Source: Ulota crispa (lineage: Eukaryota > Streptophyta > Bryopsida > Orthotrichales > Orthotrichaceae). Taken from it: 64,000 bases of DNA. The stretch covers positions 4,714,501-4,778,500 of the forward strand of contig OY987244.1 of NCBI GenBank assembly GCA_963920765.1, given 5' to 3'. Position 1 is the stretch's first letter. The number at the start of each line of letters is the position of its first letter. Made by a program: the position numbers and the translations under genes. The notes beneath the pieces were generated by a model. It was given only the letters and a program-made list of their open reading frames with translations. It did no database searches and was not told the DNA's origin. Shown here in pieces: positions 1 to 13,067 of this stretch.

Positions 1-2751
1 TGCTTGAAGTAATCCAACGCACATCCAGAAAACCTGAAGAACCAATCAAAAACTGACTTTACCAGCTTCCAAGCAATGAGGAACTAAATCATCGTCATCA
101 TTAGCCTGCAAAGTAAGGGGGCGCCATCTTCGATCTTGGACTTGAAATAAAACACTCTTTCATACTCACCTTTTCCTGCCCTACTCTGACACTGAAGGTG
201 CTTATACCAAAAATCTTATCTCCTTCTATATCTGGAATGTCCTGCAAGGCCACAATGCAAAATCGAGACCGATTATTGCATTTGCTAAGTTGTTAGAAGT
301 TAAAACTTTTGTCATGAAGTGGTGTATCAACAACCACGACACTAATCTTTCCCAGCTCTATTCATTTTCGAACACTCTTCTAAATTTTTATGTACATGAA
401 ACAAGAGGACTATGCTGCATACCTTAGCAAGAGCAATTACAACGGAGAAAAAGCTCATGAAGCCCATCGTAAACCACAGTGGTCTCGTCAAAGCTAATGT
501 TCTGCCGAATACAGAGGCCTGCATGCACAAACACATATTAAACTACTAACTTTTGTATTTATTGAAAAACCACCTGAAAAAAAAACTACTGTAAAGGGCC
601 TGCAACTTCCAGCTGATAAACTCAGCCAATGTTTAGGTCCCAAAATCACGTCGCTCACGCCTAACATCGAATGTATCTATCGCGTCAAATCCCGTTGTTA
701 TAGTCAATTGCTAAATAGCAGAGACATAGACACTTTCTGTCCAATAAAACCATCGACATATCCGTTGAATGGCAAAATTACAAGAAATCGGCACTTCCCA
801 GATGCCCTTCTTCAACCCTAGATTTTACCAGTCCTAGTTTATAGATCTTTGAACATATAATGCCATAGATTTGGCACTCTAAAACAGGCCAATTTAACGA
901 ATATGACCATACCTGCATGTGTAGGTAGAACCCAAGCTGTACAACAACAGCTCTTACGGCCAAAATACAGGATGCAGCAGCAACTGCAGACCTCTTCCAT
1001 CTTAGAAGTGGAAACTGCAAAAGATAACAATGAAAGATAAGTTCACCATTTTTTAGGTCCCTTGTATCAAGCATCATATCCTTCGTTATTCGCTAGCTAA
1101 TCCCGTCTTCCCAAGGCCTTCGTAACTTTTACAGCCTATGAGCATGTATGTAACACCAGTAGAATTACTGAAGTCAATTTACTATCATCTGCTGCTACCG
1201 TTTTTCGAAGTCATAGAGAGAGAAGTAGCAACTCACGTCAGCTGAATAAGCAGTGCCAAGAACAAAGCTTACAGACAAAGCCCAAAGTAAAGGTCTTGAT
1301 CCAACAATTACTCCAATCGCGAGACTCTGTGACAAACATTAGCTGTAAGTCAGGATCCACATGAGAAACTGTAGATGAAGGGATCCAGAACATTTGCAGC
1401 ATAACCTTTCAGCCGACCAAATCTAAGAACACCATGCATTCTCGACCCGAGTCTTCGGTATTACGGTCCAGGTCTTAACATAACCTAGCCCACCAGACAG
1501 CAGATCTAACGCAATTACAATGCAGACGACCTTACCATAATAGCAGAGATGGTTACTAATGCTATGCCAGTGTTGAGAGAAAATTCGCCAGATGCCAGCG
1601 GGAGATATGGTTTATTCACCTGCAGACATTGGTTCAATGCTAACCGTTAAGGGTCAAGTGTACGTAATTGCATTGGCAAAGATAATACCAATAATTGAAC
1701 AAGATTATTCTAGTTGTTAACGGCGTATGGAGAAACAACTTCTAAAAAATCAAGAGCGATAAAAACTCCAGTGATACGATCTGAATTCAAATGACCATCT
1801 TGCCGTTTCTTTGCATTCTTGTGGTCAACCACCAATGATGTGAGTCCTGCTCGAATTTTTCCATTTACATACCTTATCAATGTCAATATCAAATATTTGA
1901 TTTAATCCAACTATGTAAATGTTCATCAAAATTGCAGGAATCAATGCCTGCAAAGCGTGAGACAAAATTCAGGTCGCTAAGGGTTTACAAGTAAGTTAGA
2001 CGAGCAATATGAACAAAAAAAGAATTTCTTTCGTCGAGCACAAAGTCACCAAGCCATGACAGTATAATATCCAGCCTGCGTGTCAAAAGCCATGACAAAA
2101 TTGCCGTCAGACAGAGATAAATACCAAGAAGAAATTACTCGGGTCCAGAGAATTTGCTACTTGCCTGAAGCAGCCCAACCAAAAAGGTTACAGAGATGTC
2201 AGCTGAATTTTGAATAGCCAGCATCGATACTGAGATCACACTCAATGCCTGTCAAAAAAAGTTCAGTCGGCGATTCTAAACAGCCTTCTTCACAATAACG
2301 TTCAAATAGTTGGCAATGGACAACCTCTGCTGACATCATAAACCGAATTGCTAGCTGGATTATAAGCTGAATCCTGGATTTGAAATTAATAAAGTATTCT
2401 CCACTCGGTTAATCTCAAACAATTTAACAGCGCATAGTAGAAATCCACTCACCGAGCCGATAATGGTGTGAGGACGGGAGAATCTATAGAAAGCATCAAA
2501 CCATCCGACACCTGTCTGCACCAGGTTTCCAGCATCTTCATCAAAAGAGTCTACATCTACGTCCAGGGGCCTCGCAGTTGCTGCGATATAGCAGTAAGAT
2601 GTTTTTACAACATCACGATCTGCTCTCTTATTCGCACTTCGGAGAAGCCTAGCGAGCTGCTCACCAAAATGTGCGCCAAATAGCCTACCAGACGCCTGTC
2701 GGCCAAGAGGATTTGGTGGAGATAAAAAATGGCGAGGTTTCCGCCTTCCCC
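1..2751 (-). CDS. VTE2: Homogentisate phytyltransferase (VTE2/HPT type), 3' end off window, 5' exon unresolved
   Basis: Plastid UbiA-family prenyltransferase that joins homogentisate to phytyl diphosphate, the committed step of tocopherol synthesis. Exons read on the minus strand: 2751-2453, 2248-2165, 1947-1873, 1619-1536, 1326-1237, 1014-913, 518-423, 241-170 and 33-1 (cut by the edge). From 2453 onward every junction is phase 0 and the joined reading frame is open. Both Mg-diphosphate motifs are present: NQIFDIDID in the 1947-1873 exon and DIPDIEGD in the 241-170 exon. Family landmarks also appear: [35 protein letters not shown] and [22 protein letters not shown] and VFGR favour the phytyltransferase over homogentisate solanesyltransferase. 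The intron 2164-1948 has a GC donor (CAG/GCAAGT). The 2751-2453 exon has no Met, so the start and most of the transit peptide lie in an unplaced upstream exon. Missing 3' part: about the last quarter of the protein. Confidence 0.93.
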
Positions 2752-5436
2752 CTGTTTTGCAATAGTACACAATTACTATATCAAATTCGAATTATACCAT
2801 CAATATGCACAGACAAATGCTGAACAGACGTTAATCACAAGATATAAGAAAATTCTGAACGTGCTACACGTCCTATCTCAAGTGACTCCGGAGCCAATCG
2901 CAACAGTCCCGGCCACGTCGTTTTCCGAAATAGGGCGCCGCTACTGTTCAACAATGTAGGAAGTGAAGGCCGCAAGTGACACGAGGATTTAAACTCAAGG
3001 AAACGTATTTCAAAGAGCCGGTATCTACAAATAAGCAGTATTCAAAGACAGCATCCCGCCTCGCTGAAGAACAATGCAACGAGCAAGTTCAAATTTTCAT
3101 AATGCAAACCATACCCTCCGCAAACATGCCAAGGCTCAACCAGCTTTAGTGAGAAACAAATAACTGAACCTAAAGGTCATCACTATCTGCAAATCAAACT
3201 ATAGTTTCTTCAAAAGAAAATCTGCATTCGTTGCTTTCAACTACCGGTGATCTTTACACAGTGCCTCACTTCATTGACTCAGTACGCTGCAACAGTGCTA
3301 CTTATATTATTTATCAGTGTAAGAATATCCTTTCATGCTAATAAGCAGAACGAACACGTTTGTCATCTTCACTAGTTAGAGTGAGGCATTGAACGAACAC
3401 GCTTCGTACAAAAGGCGATGCGCTGAGACAAGTGCAGGCATTGTACGCACTTCACGTCTAGGTACATTATTAACAAAGCAAACACTAGAAATGATAGCAT
3501 AACTCACATTGCAAGCACGTTACTCGAGTTGATTGAAAAGTGGCAGAGGATTGTTGCTGGCATTGTGTATTGAAACACCGCCTCTGAATACTGGATGCGA
3601 GACTTCCGCTGGAATACACGATGGCTGAGTGCAAGGTTTCCATCATACGAGACTCTTGTCGTCGATCGCAACAATTGTAACAGTTGCTGTCTCCAATATA
3701 CAGAAGGTCGTCAAAGTACGCTCCTCGTGTGGCTCGTGACTTCCGACATTGATGATTCTAAAACTGTCTCAAGTACTGCCGGCGAACTTCTATTGAACCG
3801 ATTAGAAAATTATGGGAACGCTTTCTCCTTGCAGTTCAAACAGAGGCTTCCATTACTTCAATCTTGCCGCCGGGCTATCGATCGAAGGCCTTCTCCAGAA
3901 TATTAGTCACCTACCACGCCTGACGACCAAGTTTTCCCCGAAACTATGATGCCGGTAACTCTTCTTCACAATGTGATTTCTTTGTAGATTAAATTTAGCT
4001 CCGTCGCCCGGGATTCACAACAGTCGCGTCCGCACTGTTACAAGCAAAACGCAAAACACACCTGAAAGATCACTTCGCGTGGCCGCGCCACGCGCTTCAC
4101 CATAGGCGCAGCAACACGAGCCAGGGCTTGCGCCTAAATCCACGACGATTCCTCCGTGATCGCCCTCAACACCTGGTTTCGACAACTCTCCAAGTTGCGC
4201 GCAAGGATGCGGAAGCTCTAACACCTCTCCTATTCACTTCTATTCACAAAGGGACTGACAGGCGTCACCTCAGGAACGACCAGCGCAGGCGCAGGCAATT
4301 CGAATCCGCAAAACGTGATACAAAACGGGACGAATCAAAATAAAATCAGAACAGAAGAATTGTTCAAAAATGCGCGATATGTTTGCCGCGAATCCTTGTT
4401 AATAAGCTCAATAAACTGGTGTATACTGTGCAAAGACGTACCCCGGCTCCAATGCCTCGGGCTAAGGGCATCCTTCCATTTCCACGTCGGGAGGAGGTGG
4501 AGGTGGTCAGGATCGGGACCAGGCCCTCAGATGCTCTGTAGAAACGAGCAAGAAAGAAGCACACGGCAACTCGAAAATGATTCGATACATTGCTCACAGA
4601 ACGTAACGTATTTGATGCTAAAAAGCCACTTCCATGAGCCACCGATCGGGCGAACTCATGTCGTGTAGCGCTTCGACCGATTACCATAGAAGGATGCCCT
4701 AGAAACTTGCCCAGCTGAAGACTTGCCTAAACGACAATAGGAATGGTTGAATTTTAGAATCCCGGAGGTGGAGAATGCAATGCAATGGAAGGAGCGGGCA
4801 GGCAGGCTATGGCGACCGTGGCTAGTAAGTGACGCCCTGCACAGGCGGGCACAGGCGGGCACAGGTGGCTATGGCATTTGGGCGGGGTGGGGGCTCCACG
4901 TTGTCACTGGACACGCTCCTGAACAAAGCATCTCTAGACCTGAACTAGCCGATGACTGCAGTGTGAAAAGAGATTTTTGAAGCGTCGAATGCATGTGGAT
5001 TTCTTGGTTCACATATTTGTAGGTCATTTTTTCAGGACGCTTGTACAGAGTTCTCCCTCGTTTTTGTGATCTGTATTGGGCAGGTGTTTTTTTCATTTCT
5101 TAAGGAGTGTCAAAATGGCCATTTAAAATGTTATAGTGCTGCTCCAAATTTCAACATTCATTCACATACAGGATAGAAAATATCACATTAGCATGTATTA
5201 CATGTCTATAATTTGGTTTTCATCCAAAATTTGGCAATTTCATCCAAGTTTTTTTTTTTAAATTTGAAGCTTTTCTGACGATTTCATCCAAGTATTTTGG
5301 CAAAAAATTTGACATTTTTTAGTCACATTTTTTTTGGGTGCAATTGAGCACCAAATAGCCAAAGAAAAACATTGGTATTGGGGGCACAATATAGAGGTCA
5401 CTATTTGGAGGGCAAAATCCAACAAAATCTACTTCT
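2752..5436. other. 5' flank of the VTE2 gene; no further gene resolved
   Basis: This stretch is richer in G+C than the repeat fields and should hold the missing first exon(s) and promoter of the VTE2 gene. On the minus strand an open frame at about 2995-2850 (containing LRPSLPTLLNSSGALFRK) is basic and Ser/Leu-rich like a transit peptide, but it has no visible ATG and its splice to 2751 is unproven. A three-fold run of a 10-bp unit (acaggcgggc and variants) lies at about 4850-4870. The other short open frames on both strands have no recognisable domain. From about 4980 the sequence becomes AT-rich. Confidence 0.4.
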
Positions 5437-5440
5437 TTAA

Positions 5441-5679
5441 CCCCTAAAGGCTGTTGTTGTATTGTATACTCTCTCTTATGTTGTTTACAAATGGGGTGTT
5501 TGGGTAGCACATGAATCCCATTGGAGTTGTAAATTTTAAGTCAAGTCAGAAACATGTCATTAGTCAACTAGGATTTTTTGGAGAGGTTTTGACATTTATC
5601 ATAAAGTCGTTTCTTCAAGTACTAAATGGTTATTATATGAATACAACCAACACTTTTGGTAGGCAACATCCTTTAGGGG
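5441..5679. mobile_element. TTAA-flanked MITE, copy A (239 bp)
   Basis: Starts CCCCTAAAGG and ends CCTTTAGGGG, with TTAA immediately outside both ends (5437-5440 and 5680-5683). The interior, inverted, matches the element ending at 27498, including the subterminal stretch with caccaaacacttttggtagg-like sequence, so this is a dispersed family. It has no coding capacity. Confidence 0.85.
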
Positions 5680-5683
5680 TTAA

Positions 5684-6427
5684 CCCCTAAGCGCCCAAGC
5701 CATTTTCACCAAAATTAGGGTTCACAAAGACCTAGAGCTTTGAAGCTTTGTATCTCAATCATTTGGATGATCCACAAGAAATGACCATTGAAAACAATTT
5801 GACACTTCCTTAGAAAATGGTTGCAAAATTTAGGGACACTTGATCATAGGAGATGGGAGATTATAACATCTGATGAAAGAACATGTGATGGCAAAATCTC
5901 ATTTTTTGGCAAGTAGTTGGTATTTGTTAATTTTTACAAAATTCTAAAAGACTCTACTTCACCCCAAATTTTGCAAGTGGCAAGATTAGGTGTTAGGAAA
6001 GTTATTGAAGGCCGTACTTCTCTAAATGTTAAGTTTTGAGGTTTCAAATTGACGCTCTACATGAAACGGTGACCCTTACAATTGGCGGGGGTTGCCACGA
6101 TAGATGTCTAAAATATGCTTGAACTTGTGTTTGCCAATCTCCCGCCATCACAAAGTACACACAAGCAAGCTTGCAACTGGTGTTAACAGCTTGCACCCCA
6201 CAAGACACTCTTTGCCACCCCACCATGTATAGTATTCCACCCAATTGAGGCTCACCAAGCATTTGTATGCCGTCAAGCTTCCTTTGTTATTACTCCACTT
6301 ACATGAACCACTTGAATATCTTGATAATTGTAATTTACAATAAGATCAAAAATCCAGATCTGGTCCGTCAAAATGGCTTGCAAAATTCTATGAGGACACT
6401 TTATGTCCTATAGGACATTGAGGGGGG
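5684..6427. mobile_element. TTAA-flanked element B (about 744 bp), abutting copy A
   Basis: Begins CCCCTAAGCGCCC directly after the TTAA at 5680-5683 that also closes copy A, so the two elements share one target site. The proposed right end is a run of G followed by TTAA at 6428-6431. The right terminal repeat is a weaker match than in other members, so that boundary is less sure. No coding capacity. Confidence 0.5.
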
Positions 6428-6431
6428 TTAA

Positions 6432-6947
6432 AGACACTAGAAAGGACGTATTTTCTCATTTGTGGATTTTGCATCTTCTTGTGTAGAAACTTCGTAATTT
6501 TTGAATGAGGGACATTCCATTAACAAGAGTTGCACACACCCAACAAGATAATTTGGATGAAAAACATCCATTGTCAGTAAAAATGACTCTAATCTAACCA
6601 TTGATACTGCCACTTTGACTTTTGCCACCTTCAGAAACCAAGAAGTATTACCAACCCCTATCAATATATATTTTTGAAACAACCACTCCTTTGTCGTCTC
6701 CATTCCACCAGAAACATGCTCACATTTTTCCAAATGTGCAAGAACTAGCAAAAACTGGGAAGAACTGGCTCCATTTTGCCACAAAAAAAAAATGCCCTAG
6801 CCCAATAAGATGAAAGAGGATTGAGGAGGCCCCCTTACCAATGATGGCTCAGAATGCAGGGACCCTGCTGGAGCAGGTCCCAGTAGTACCAGGGAGAGGG
6901 AGCCTTCCCAACCTCAGGTACAGATTCAGGGGAGTTTGGTAAACTTA
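6432..6947. other. Intergenic, no gene; GC-richer patch at 6830-6940
   Basis: No open frame resembles a known protein. The 6830-6940 patch is noticeably richer in G and C than its surroundings and contains a small inverted repeat (caggga-ccctgctggagcagg). Its origin is not clear. Confidence 0.4.
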
Positions 6948-7689
6948 GAGCATCTCCACCATGGGCTTCCCTATCCCCATCCCCAAATGGATGAAGATGG
7001 AGGGAAAATGGAGATAGGGATGGGGAAGCTCCACCAGTTCTTCCCCATCTCTAGTCATTCTTACCGGGGTCCTAAATTGAGATTTTAACATTGCTGGTTC
7101 TACTGATGTGCCATTAGTTTATGGGTTGGTATATCACTGGTTCTAATTGATGTGGCCGTGACTAATTCTAATTACTCATGTGCAAGACCACTTATTCATG
7201 TCTTATGTAATCAACCACTTATTCATGTCTCATGTACTCAACCACTAATTAAACTACTGATTAATGAAGTTGGATTATTAATTAGGTTACTAATTATTAA
7301 CTATAAATAACCAAAACATGGAATTAATTTAGTTTAAAAAAATTGGAAACAAAGTGACAATAAAATAATTTAGTAAATGTGATAATTCTCAAAAAGGGTT
7401 TAGAAAATAAATTAGGAGATAGGAAAACATTTTCTTCTTTTACAAAAGAGAAGAATCATGTAATTTTAAAAATCAAATGTATAGTTTTTCTTCTTGTAGT
7501 AAAACAAATATGTTGTCGTTTATCTTCTAATTTTGTCTCCATATTATTTTTTTATGGGGGCACATTTATTAAATTATTATAAGAGGAATTTATTTTCAAA
7601 TTAATGTAATTTTATTTATTGTTCTTTTCAATAACTGAGGCATGAAAAACATGTAACCTATGCTATGTATGAGAATTAGTTTGCCTTAA

Positions 7690-8539
7690 CCCTTAAAGGT
7701 CTGTGCATCCAAAAAGTAGATGCGCCTTGCTCAACCCTAATTGTAACTTTCAAAATATCAATTTTTGGTGCATGGTTCAATCTAAGAAAATGAAGCTTGA
7801 CAAGTTTCCTTTCTATTCATTTTTCTTTTTTGAAAAATGTCAAAAATCAAAAGAGTTATTGTCATTGAAAGCTCCAAGTGTTAAAATCCAAATAATACAA
7901 TATGGTGTGTTTTTCATTCATATTTTCTACTCTTTAAATGCATTTTAAATTTAAGCTACAAAATTATGTTTCTCATTCTACCATTCATTTATAATAGAAA
8001 TTATATACATTTTTAATATGTATTCTAATTGATATGATTTTATTCCCACATTTAGCTTTGAAAAAACACATTAATTCAAAATTTTCATCAAGCTTATCAA
8101 AAAAATTAGTTTAAATAGAAAATGAATGCGTCTTCTAGTAAAAATTATCAAAACTTTATAAGTAGATTCAATATAAGGATAAATTTGGTTTGATAGGCAA
8201 ATTTAACTTTAGACTATTTGTTGTGGTTGTTTTGGGTAAAATAAAATAACCAATTGAATTTTTTTCACCCTTATCTTTAATGCTACTTGTACCTTTTGAA
8301 AAAATTCAAGTAATTTGGATGTTTTTTGCTATTTTAACTTATTTATGTTCGTTTTTTGAAAAGAAAATGATAACAATTACAATATTTCATGAAACAATTT
8401 GAAATTTCTTGTAGTGATGTATTAGTCATAGTTTCAAGCAATTAAAATAGAAAATTGTTGTTTGAACTCACATTAAAAGGCAAAATTGAGCTTAGACATG
8501 AAGTTTGACCATTTCAAAATGGATCAAGTCCTTTAGGGG
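7690..8539. mobile_element. TTAA-flanked element D (850 bp)
   Basis: TTAA at 7686-7689 and 8540-8543; ends CCCTTAAAGG and CCTTTAGGGG. Its whole length is matched, inverted, by the element at 60972-63033, which carries two further insertions. The matched pair supplies the empty site (here TTCA at 8168-8171) for one of those insertions. No recognisable protein. Confidence 0.88.
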
Positions 8540-8904
8540 TTAACAACTAGAGTGTTTTATTCCAATAAAGTTAAATCATAAGACATAAAATTCATCAAAT
8601 ATTTTTGTAGATCTTTTTGTTTGTACAAATAATGATTTATGACCCCCAATTATTACAACATCAAATTCAAGAGTAGTTCATACTTATAGAACAACAACAT
8701 ATATTGATAGTGTCAAATGACAAGAACTTAATGCGGAACAACTTAACTTTATTATTTAAAAAATTTAGTATCCAAGCTCTAAATGATGTGCACCAATTAT
8801 ACTCATTAATTAGTAGTTTGAACTTAGCGTAAATCAATTATTGTAGCTTGAAAAACATTGGACACACAAGTGGTTCAATTATGATGTGATGGGTAATAAG
8901 TTAA

Positions 8905-9490
8905 CTTCTAAATGCCCAAGGCACCCAATTTGGGTGTTTACAAAACTTTGAAGATGAATAAAACTTTATCAAACCACTATTTTCAGTAAGAAATTCAATA
9001 CAGGTTTTTTTTAAAATCTATTTTCAATATCAAAAAATTGATTTTGAAAATGAATGCTGATGATTTTTCTACTCAAGCTTTTGTACAAGATGTCAATTGC
9101 AATCTTGATTTCCTTAGTGTTAGAAAATCTTTAAAACAAGCCTCAAATGCACTAGATTTTGAAAGCCGTAAATTGATTAAAGTTAGATATGTAATGACCC
9201 TAAACCTCATATTTTTTTGGTAACCAACTTTTTAGATTTGACACGTGAAATGAGGATTGGAAGACTTCAAGTCACCTTTGCAAAATGAAGACCCTCATGT
9301 TCAAACATTAGAATCTTTCAAAGTATAATTGATATTGTTGTGTATTTTTTCCATGTATTCTCTAACATGTTTAGCTAAAATTTGTATGATTGCAATTAAA
9401 AAGACATGATTAAGTTTATAAAAAGATTACTTGATTGTTCAGTTCATGGAAAATCAAAGAAGTTCAGAATAGCCTTGTGCATTTAGGGGG
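8905..9490. mobile_element. TTAA-type element C (about 586 bp)
   Basis: The left end is TTAA/CTTCTAAATGCCCAAGGC and the right end GCCTTGTGCATTTAGGGGG/TAAT. The terminal repeats match over about 18 bp with few changes, and the right TTAA has decayed. The subterminal AAATGCCCA word is shared with the 71-bp element at 32846-32916. Confidence 0.65.
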
Positions 9491-9773
9491 TAATAAAGGT
9501 GCCCAAGCTAGGGAGACATGGGTGTAGGTGGGTTGGTACAGGTGGGCTAGGAGGTGAATGAAGTAAAAAGCAAGCACTTTTTTTGGAAATAACAGGATAC
9601 GGTTTACAAAAACCGAGTTCCGTATATGGCCCTCTCAATACAGAACTAAGGTCCCCAGAAAATCTGAATCCCTATATATTTCCAGGTACAAGCGCCTGAT
9701 GGGGAGGTTTTTCCCCTACCCGGATGGAAATCATCCAGATACAGATACGGATGTCCTGCTGGTGGAGATACTC

Positions 9774-10531
9774 TTACACCATTTATGGAAGATGTCCGCA
9801 GTCCGCACTGTCCTAGAAACTAGAGCCGGACAAAAATGGTCAGGGGTCTAGATTGCAATCATTGCATGCACTGTCCAATAGACTCTCATTTGCAAGGAAG
9901 GGACCCAATCACAGTTAGGGGAGTTTTTTTTAAGCCCCTCAACGTCACAAAAGCCCTTTGTTGCCGTATGTATGGCCGTATGTGCAGACGTATTTGAGCT
10001 GCTTTGAGGGCTTTCCAAATTTTTTTACGCACCCACCATCATATAGCCCTTCAATATGTATGGTTGTAACACTTAATTTCTAATTGATTCAAACTTCTGA
10101 ATATTGGTTGTGATTGTATTTGGTACTATAACTCTAGAGCCCAAAGGCCCTTTAGGGGCTAGCTTAACCGGCCAATATCTTACATTCTCTTGGACCAATG
10201 GATTGTCTAGAGTATACTCCCAGCTAAGCTCATAGAAATAAAGAATATTCTATTTTTTTCTTCTTAAATGGTCAATTTTTTTCCTAAACTTTTGAATTCA
10301 ATTTGGTAATTCTCAAAATCAAACGGCTAGCTTGTAACTAAATGCTCATACTTCCCGTACATTAACTAAATGCTCATACTTCCCGTACATTGGACCCAAT
10401 CACCTTTCTCATATAGCAGGCCAATCAAGATTCATCTTGATTTGAATATGAGAGCGTGTTCCATCAAGACGCGTAGTTAAAGTAAACTTACACAAACTGT
10501 TTTGGAGCATGGGTTGAACTTTGATAAACTT
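9774..10531. repeat. Intergenic with a solo TTAA-family end and a 28-bp tandem duplication
   Basis: The segment ccctttaggggctag at about 10148-10162 looks like an orphan right end of the TTAA family. At 10335-10390 a 28-bp unit (taactaaatgctcatacttc and 8 more bases) occurs twice, head to tail and without change, which implies a recent slippage or duplication. No gene. Confidence 0.6.
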
Positions 10532-10853
10532 GCCAAGGTAAGAGGCTTGTAAACCGACCATCTAAGAGCAAAAATTGAATTTTGGGTGGTGGAACTTCTT
10601 GAAATATTTTTCAGTAAATTTTCCTTGAAAAACAAGAGGAATTGGCATTTAACTCATGTTATTTTGTATTTTTTAGAGCAATGTGGAATTAGTTATGAAA
10701 TTTTGAAGTGGAAAGATCATAGGGCTCTAAATGGTACACCTCCTCAAATGTACGTTCACTGTACATTATGGAAAGGCTATGAATAAGATATGTACTAATA
10801 GAGATCATTTAGGGAGGTGAGCGGAATTAGTGCCCTAACAAAGTTTGAGCCTC
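10532..10853. repeat. Dispersed repeat, inverted partner at 22118-22445
   Basis: About 320 bp matching the reverse complement of 22118-22445, with scattered substitutions through the whole length. No terminal inverted repeat was recognised at its ends, so the element class is unknown. Confidence 0.7.
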
Positions 10854-10867
10854 TCACCTTACACTTG

Positions 10868-11777
10868 AAGCATCTCCAATGTTGCCCTTCAAGAGTCTAA
10901 CATACTTCAACATGGATGATAAGTGTTTTGGGTCCCTCAAAATATTCTCATGGCACTCCACCTTAATGTGTAAAGCAATAGCCATTCAAAACATTGTTCA
11001 TCCTAAGTTTAATGTGCTTTGTCTTATATTCCCTTTGGTGAATGGTCAAATAATTATTTGTAGGGCACATTTGAACTTAGGGAGATCACTGTGTGTATCT
11101 ATAGTATACCACATGTGGCCAAGTGATTTTTGACCCCTATTTACTTTTCAATAAACTATAATTTCAGCCTACAACTTTGAGCATTGTTTAATCAAGACTA
11201 TAGGATTCTATTGCCAAAATCTTCTATCCAAATAATATATTAAATGATTTCTAGAGAAAGTTGAAAAGTGAATCAAATTAACATGTTTTTCAACTCACAT
11301 ATTTATAAAGAACACATTTAGACGACCATTGCATCAATATTCAAGAATTATAAACTTTCAACAGAGCCTCATTTTTGAGAATTTTTTGTGTAATTTTTAA
11401 ACAATTATTTCTTATATAAAGTAGGGGTGTGAAAGTTATTTTCAGCTTTACAATGTATCATTTTATTTCAAAAATTTGTAACTAATTATACTTAATGAAA
11501 AAAAATATCCATAATTCAAAACATAAACTTTCAAAGTAGGAAAATCTACTTGTACTTTTTTCTTTTCCTTTTATTTAAATTTTTGGACATAATATAGGGG
11601 GGTCAAAATATTTGCCACACCTTGATTGTATAAATGCATAGAGTGACCTCCCCAAGCATTTGAAAACTAGTTGTTGTATTTGAAGTGCGAGGATGGAGAA
11701 CAAGAACTTTGAGGACTTTTCAAAAATAAATATATCTCTTGAAGTGTCAAGTTTGAATTTCTATGCTGGAGATGCTC
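10868..11777. mobile_element. Probable PIF/Harbinger-like element (about 910 bp)
   Basis: Left end AAGCATCTCCAATG and right end GCTGGAGATGCTC followed by TTA. These ends belong to the GAGCATCTCCA terminal class seen at 54.2-54.9 kb. The left TTA has changed to TTG. No transposase is visible. Confidence 0.5.
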
Positions 11778-11792
11778 TTAGAGCAACCTTAA

Positions 11793-12684
11793 CCCCTAAA
11801 AGCCAATTGTCCCTATAAGGGACAAAATGGATTTAGAGCAAGCTTGGTCTACTGAGATTTTTTTCTCAAGTTCTTTAAACTATATTCATGAAATAGAGTT
11901 TTGCAAGGGCTACATGGGAATGTAATTTTTATTGAAATCAAATTTATGGCTCAGATGTTATTGGTGGTTTATGGTTTTCTTTTGTTCAATGGGCAGGTTG
12001 GAAATACTATTTTCCATTAACTTCTCCCAAGGGCAACTAATGAAGGCATGATCCTTTGTTGGAGTATATCCAAAGCAATATTGTATAGATAAACACATTA
12101 TTGTATTAGATAAAAGTAGTAGCTTAATCATGAAATGCAATAGCTACTAGAGATTTGGTAAATTATAAAAAAAAAATTGTGGCTATTTATAAAGATAAGA
12201 CTGTCTAGCCCATCATTGGGATTTTTAATTTTCAAAAACAACCATTGGAAATTACGTTTGCAAAAAACCTTAGTGTAGTGTGAATTTCAGCCATATGTTT
12301 GCAATACAAGCCCATGTAGGGAATATTCCTAGTTTTTATTGACCACAAAAAATTGTGGAAATATGCCTAACATGATTTGGAACATGTTAAGCTTATCTCT
12401 CCCACATCTATAGTGCAAAAAATGTCCATCACATGTGGTCAAAGGGCCTAAAATTTTTAGGCAAAGGTCAAAAACACTTTCTATACTAACTTCAAATGAT
12501 CAAATCACTCAATTTGTACAATCAAACCTTACAAATTTTTTGTCTTGGTTACTTTCATAAGTCTAATGCAAGATCTTGTGGTTAGATTTGTACAAAAAAG
12601 AAATAGATTACTTTGGATCAAATGTCCAAATATGGCAAATTTGGACTATTTTTTGATTAAAAAATGGTTTTGGGCGTTTAGGAT
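11793..12684. mobile_element. TTAA-flanked element H (about 892 bp)
   Basis: Left TTAA at 11789-11792 followed by CCCCTAAAAGCCAATTGTCC. The proposed right end is GGGCGTTTAGGAT/TTAA (12685-12688). The left terminal segment resembles the ends of elements G and Q (AATTGTCC...GGGACAAA...TGG). The right boundary is tentative. Confidence 0.5.
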
Positions 12685-13067
12685 TTAATGATTGCACAAT
12701 ATGTGAGCGCTATATAAGGTAATTAGTGTTGGGATCTTGGGCTCTTGTGCTTTGAAGGGTAGGGTTTGAGGTAGAGGGACCCAATGACAAACTTGCCAAA
12801 GAAGGGACTTGTGCTGCTTGTTTGATTAGTTGACAGTGTTATGGCCTTGAAAGTATTGAGGAATGTGCTTGGTCATTGCCATAATATTGTTGATTGCACT
12901 TCTTGTTCCACTTGGCATGTGCAGCAACAAGTTGCAAAATGGAGCTCTGGAGGTCTATGTTGATATGCACCTCAACCAAAAGCATTAGTTACATTTCCCA
13001 TTGGGTCCCTTGTTTCCCATGCCACCTCCATCATACAATTATAGTGTCTACATGGCGCGGCCATTAA

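Larger units (their letters stand above)
6948..9773. mobile_element. Possible PIF/Harbinger-type element with TTA target duplication, hosting two nested elements
   Basis: The left end reads TTA/GAGCATCTCCACC (TTA at 6945-6947) and the right end GGTGGAGATACTC/TTA (TTA at 9774-9776). These are imperfect inverted ends with a 3-bp TTA duplication, as in PIF/Harbinger elements and like the clear pair at 54.2-54.9 kb. Two TTAA-type elements (7690-8539 and 8905-9490) lie inside. If the pairing is right, the host was about 1.4 kb. The large span makes a chance pairing of two solo ends possible. Confidence 0.4.

Noticed and set aside
34-169. An exon reading FLIAWKL near 65-85 of the VTE2 gene
   Set aside because: The weak match to the family's IWKL motif would skip about 50 residues. 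The exon at 33-1 ([11 protein letters not shown]) continues the protein directly after GQEK and is the better model.
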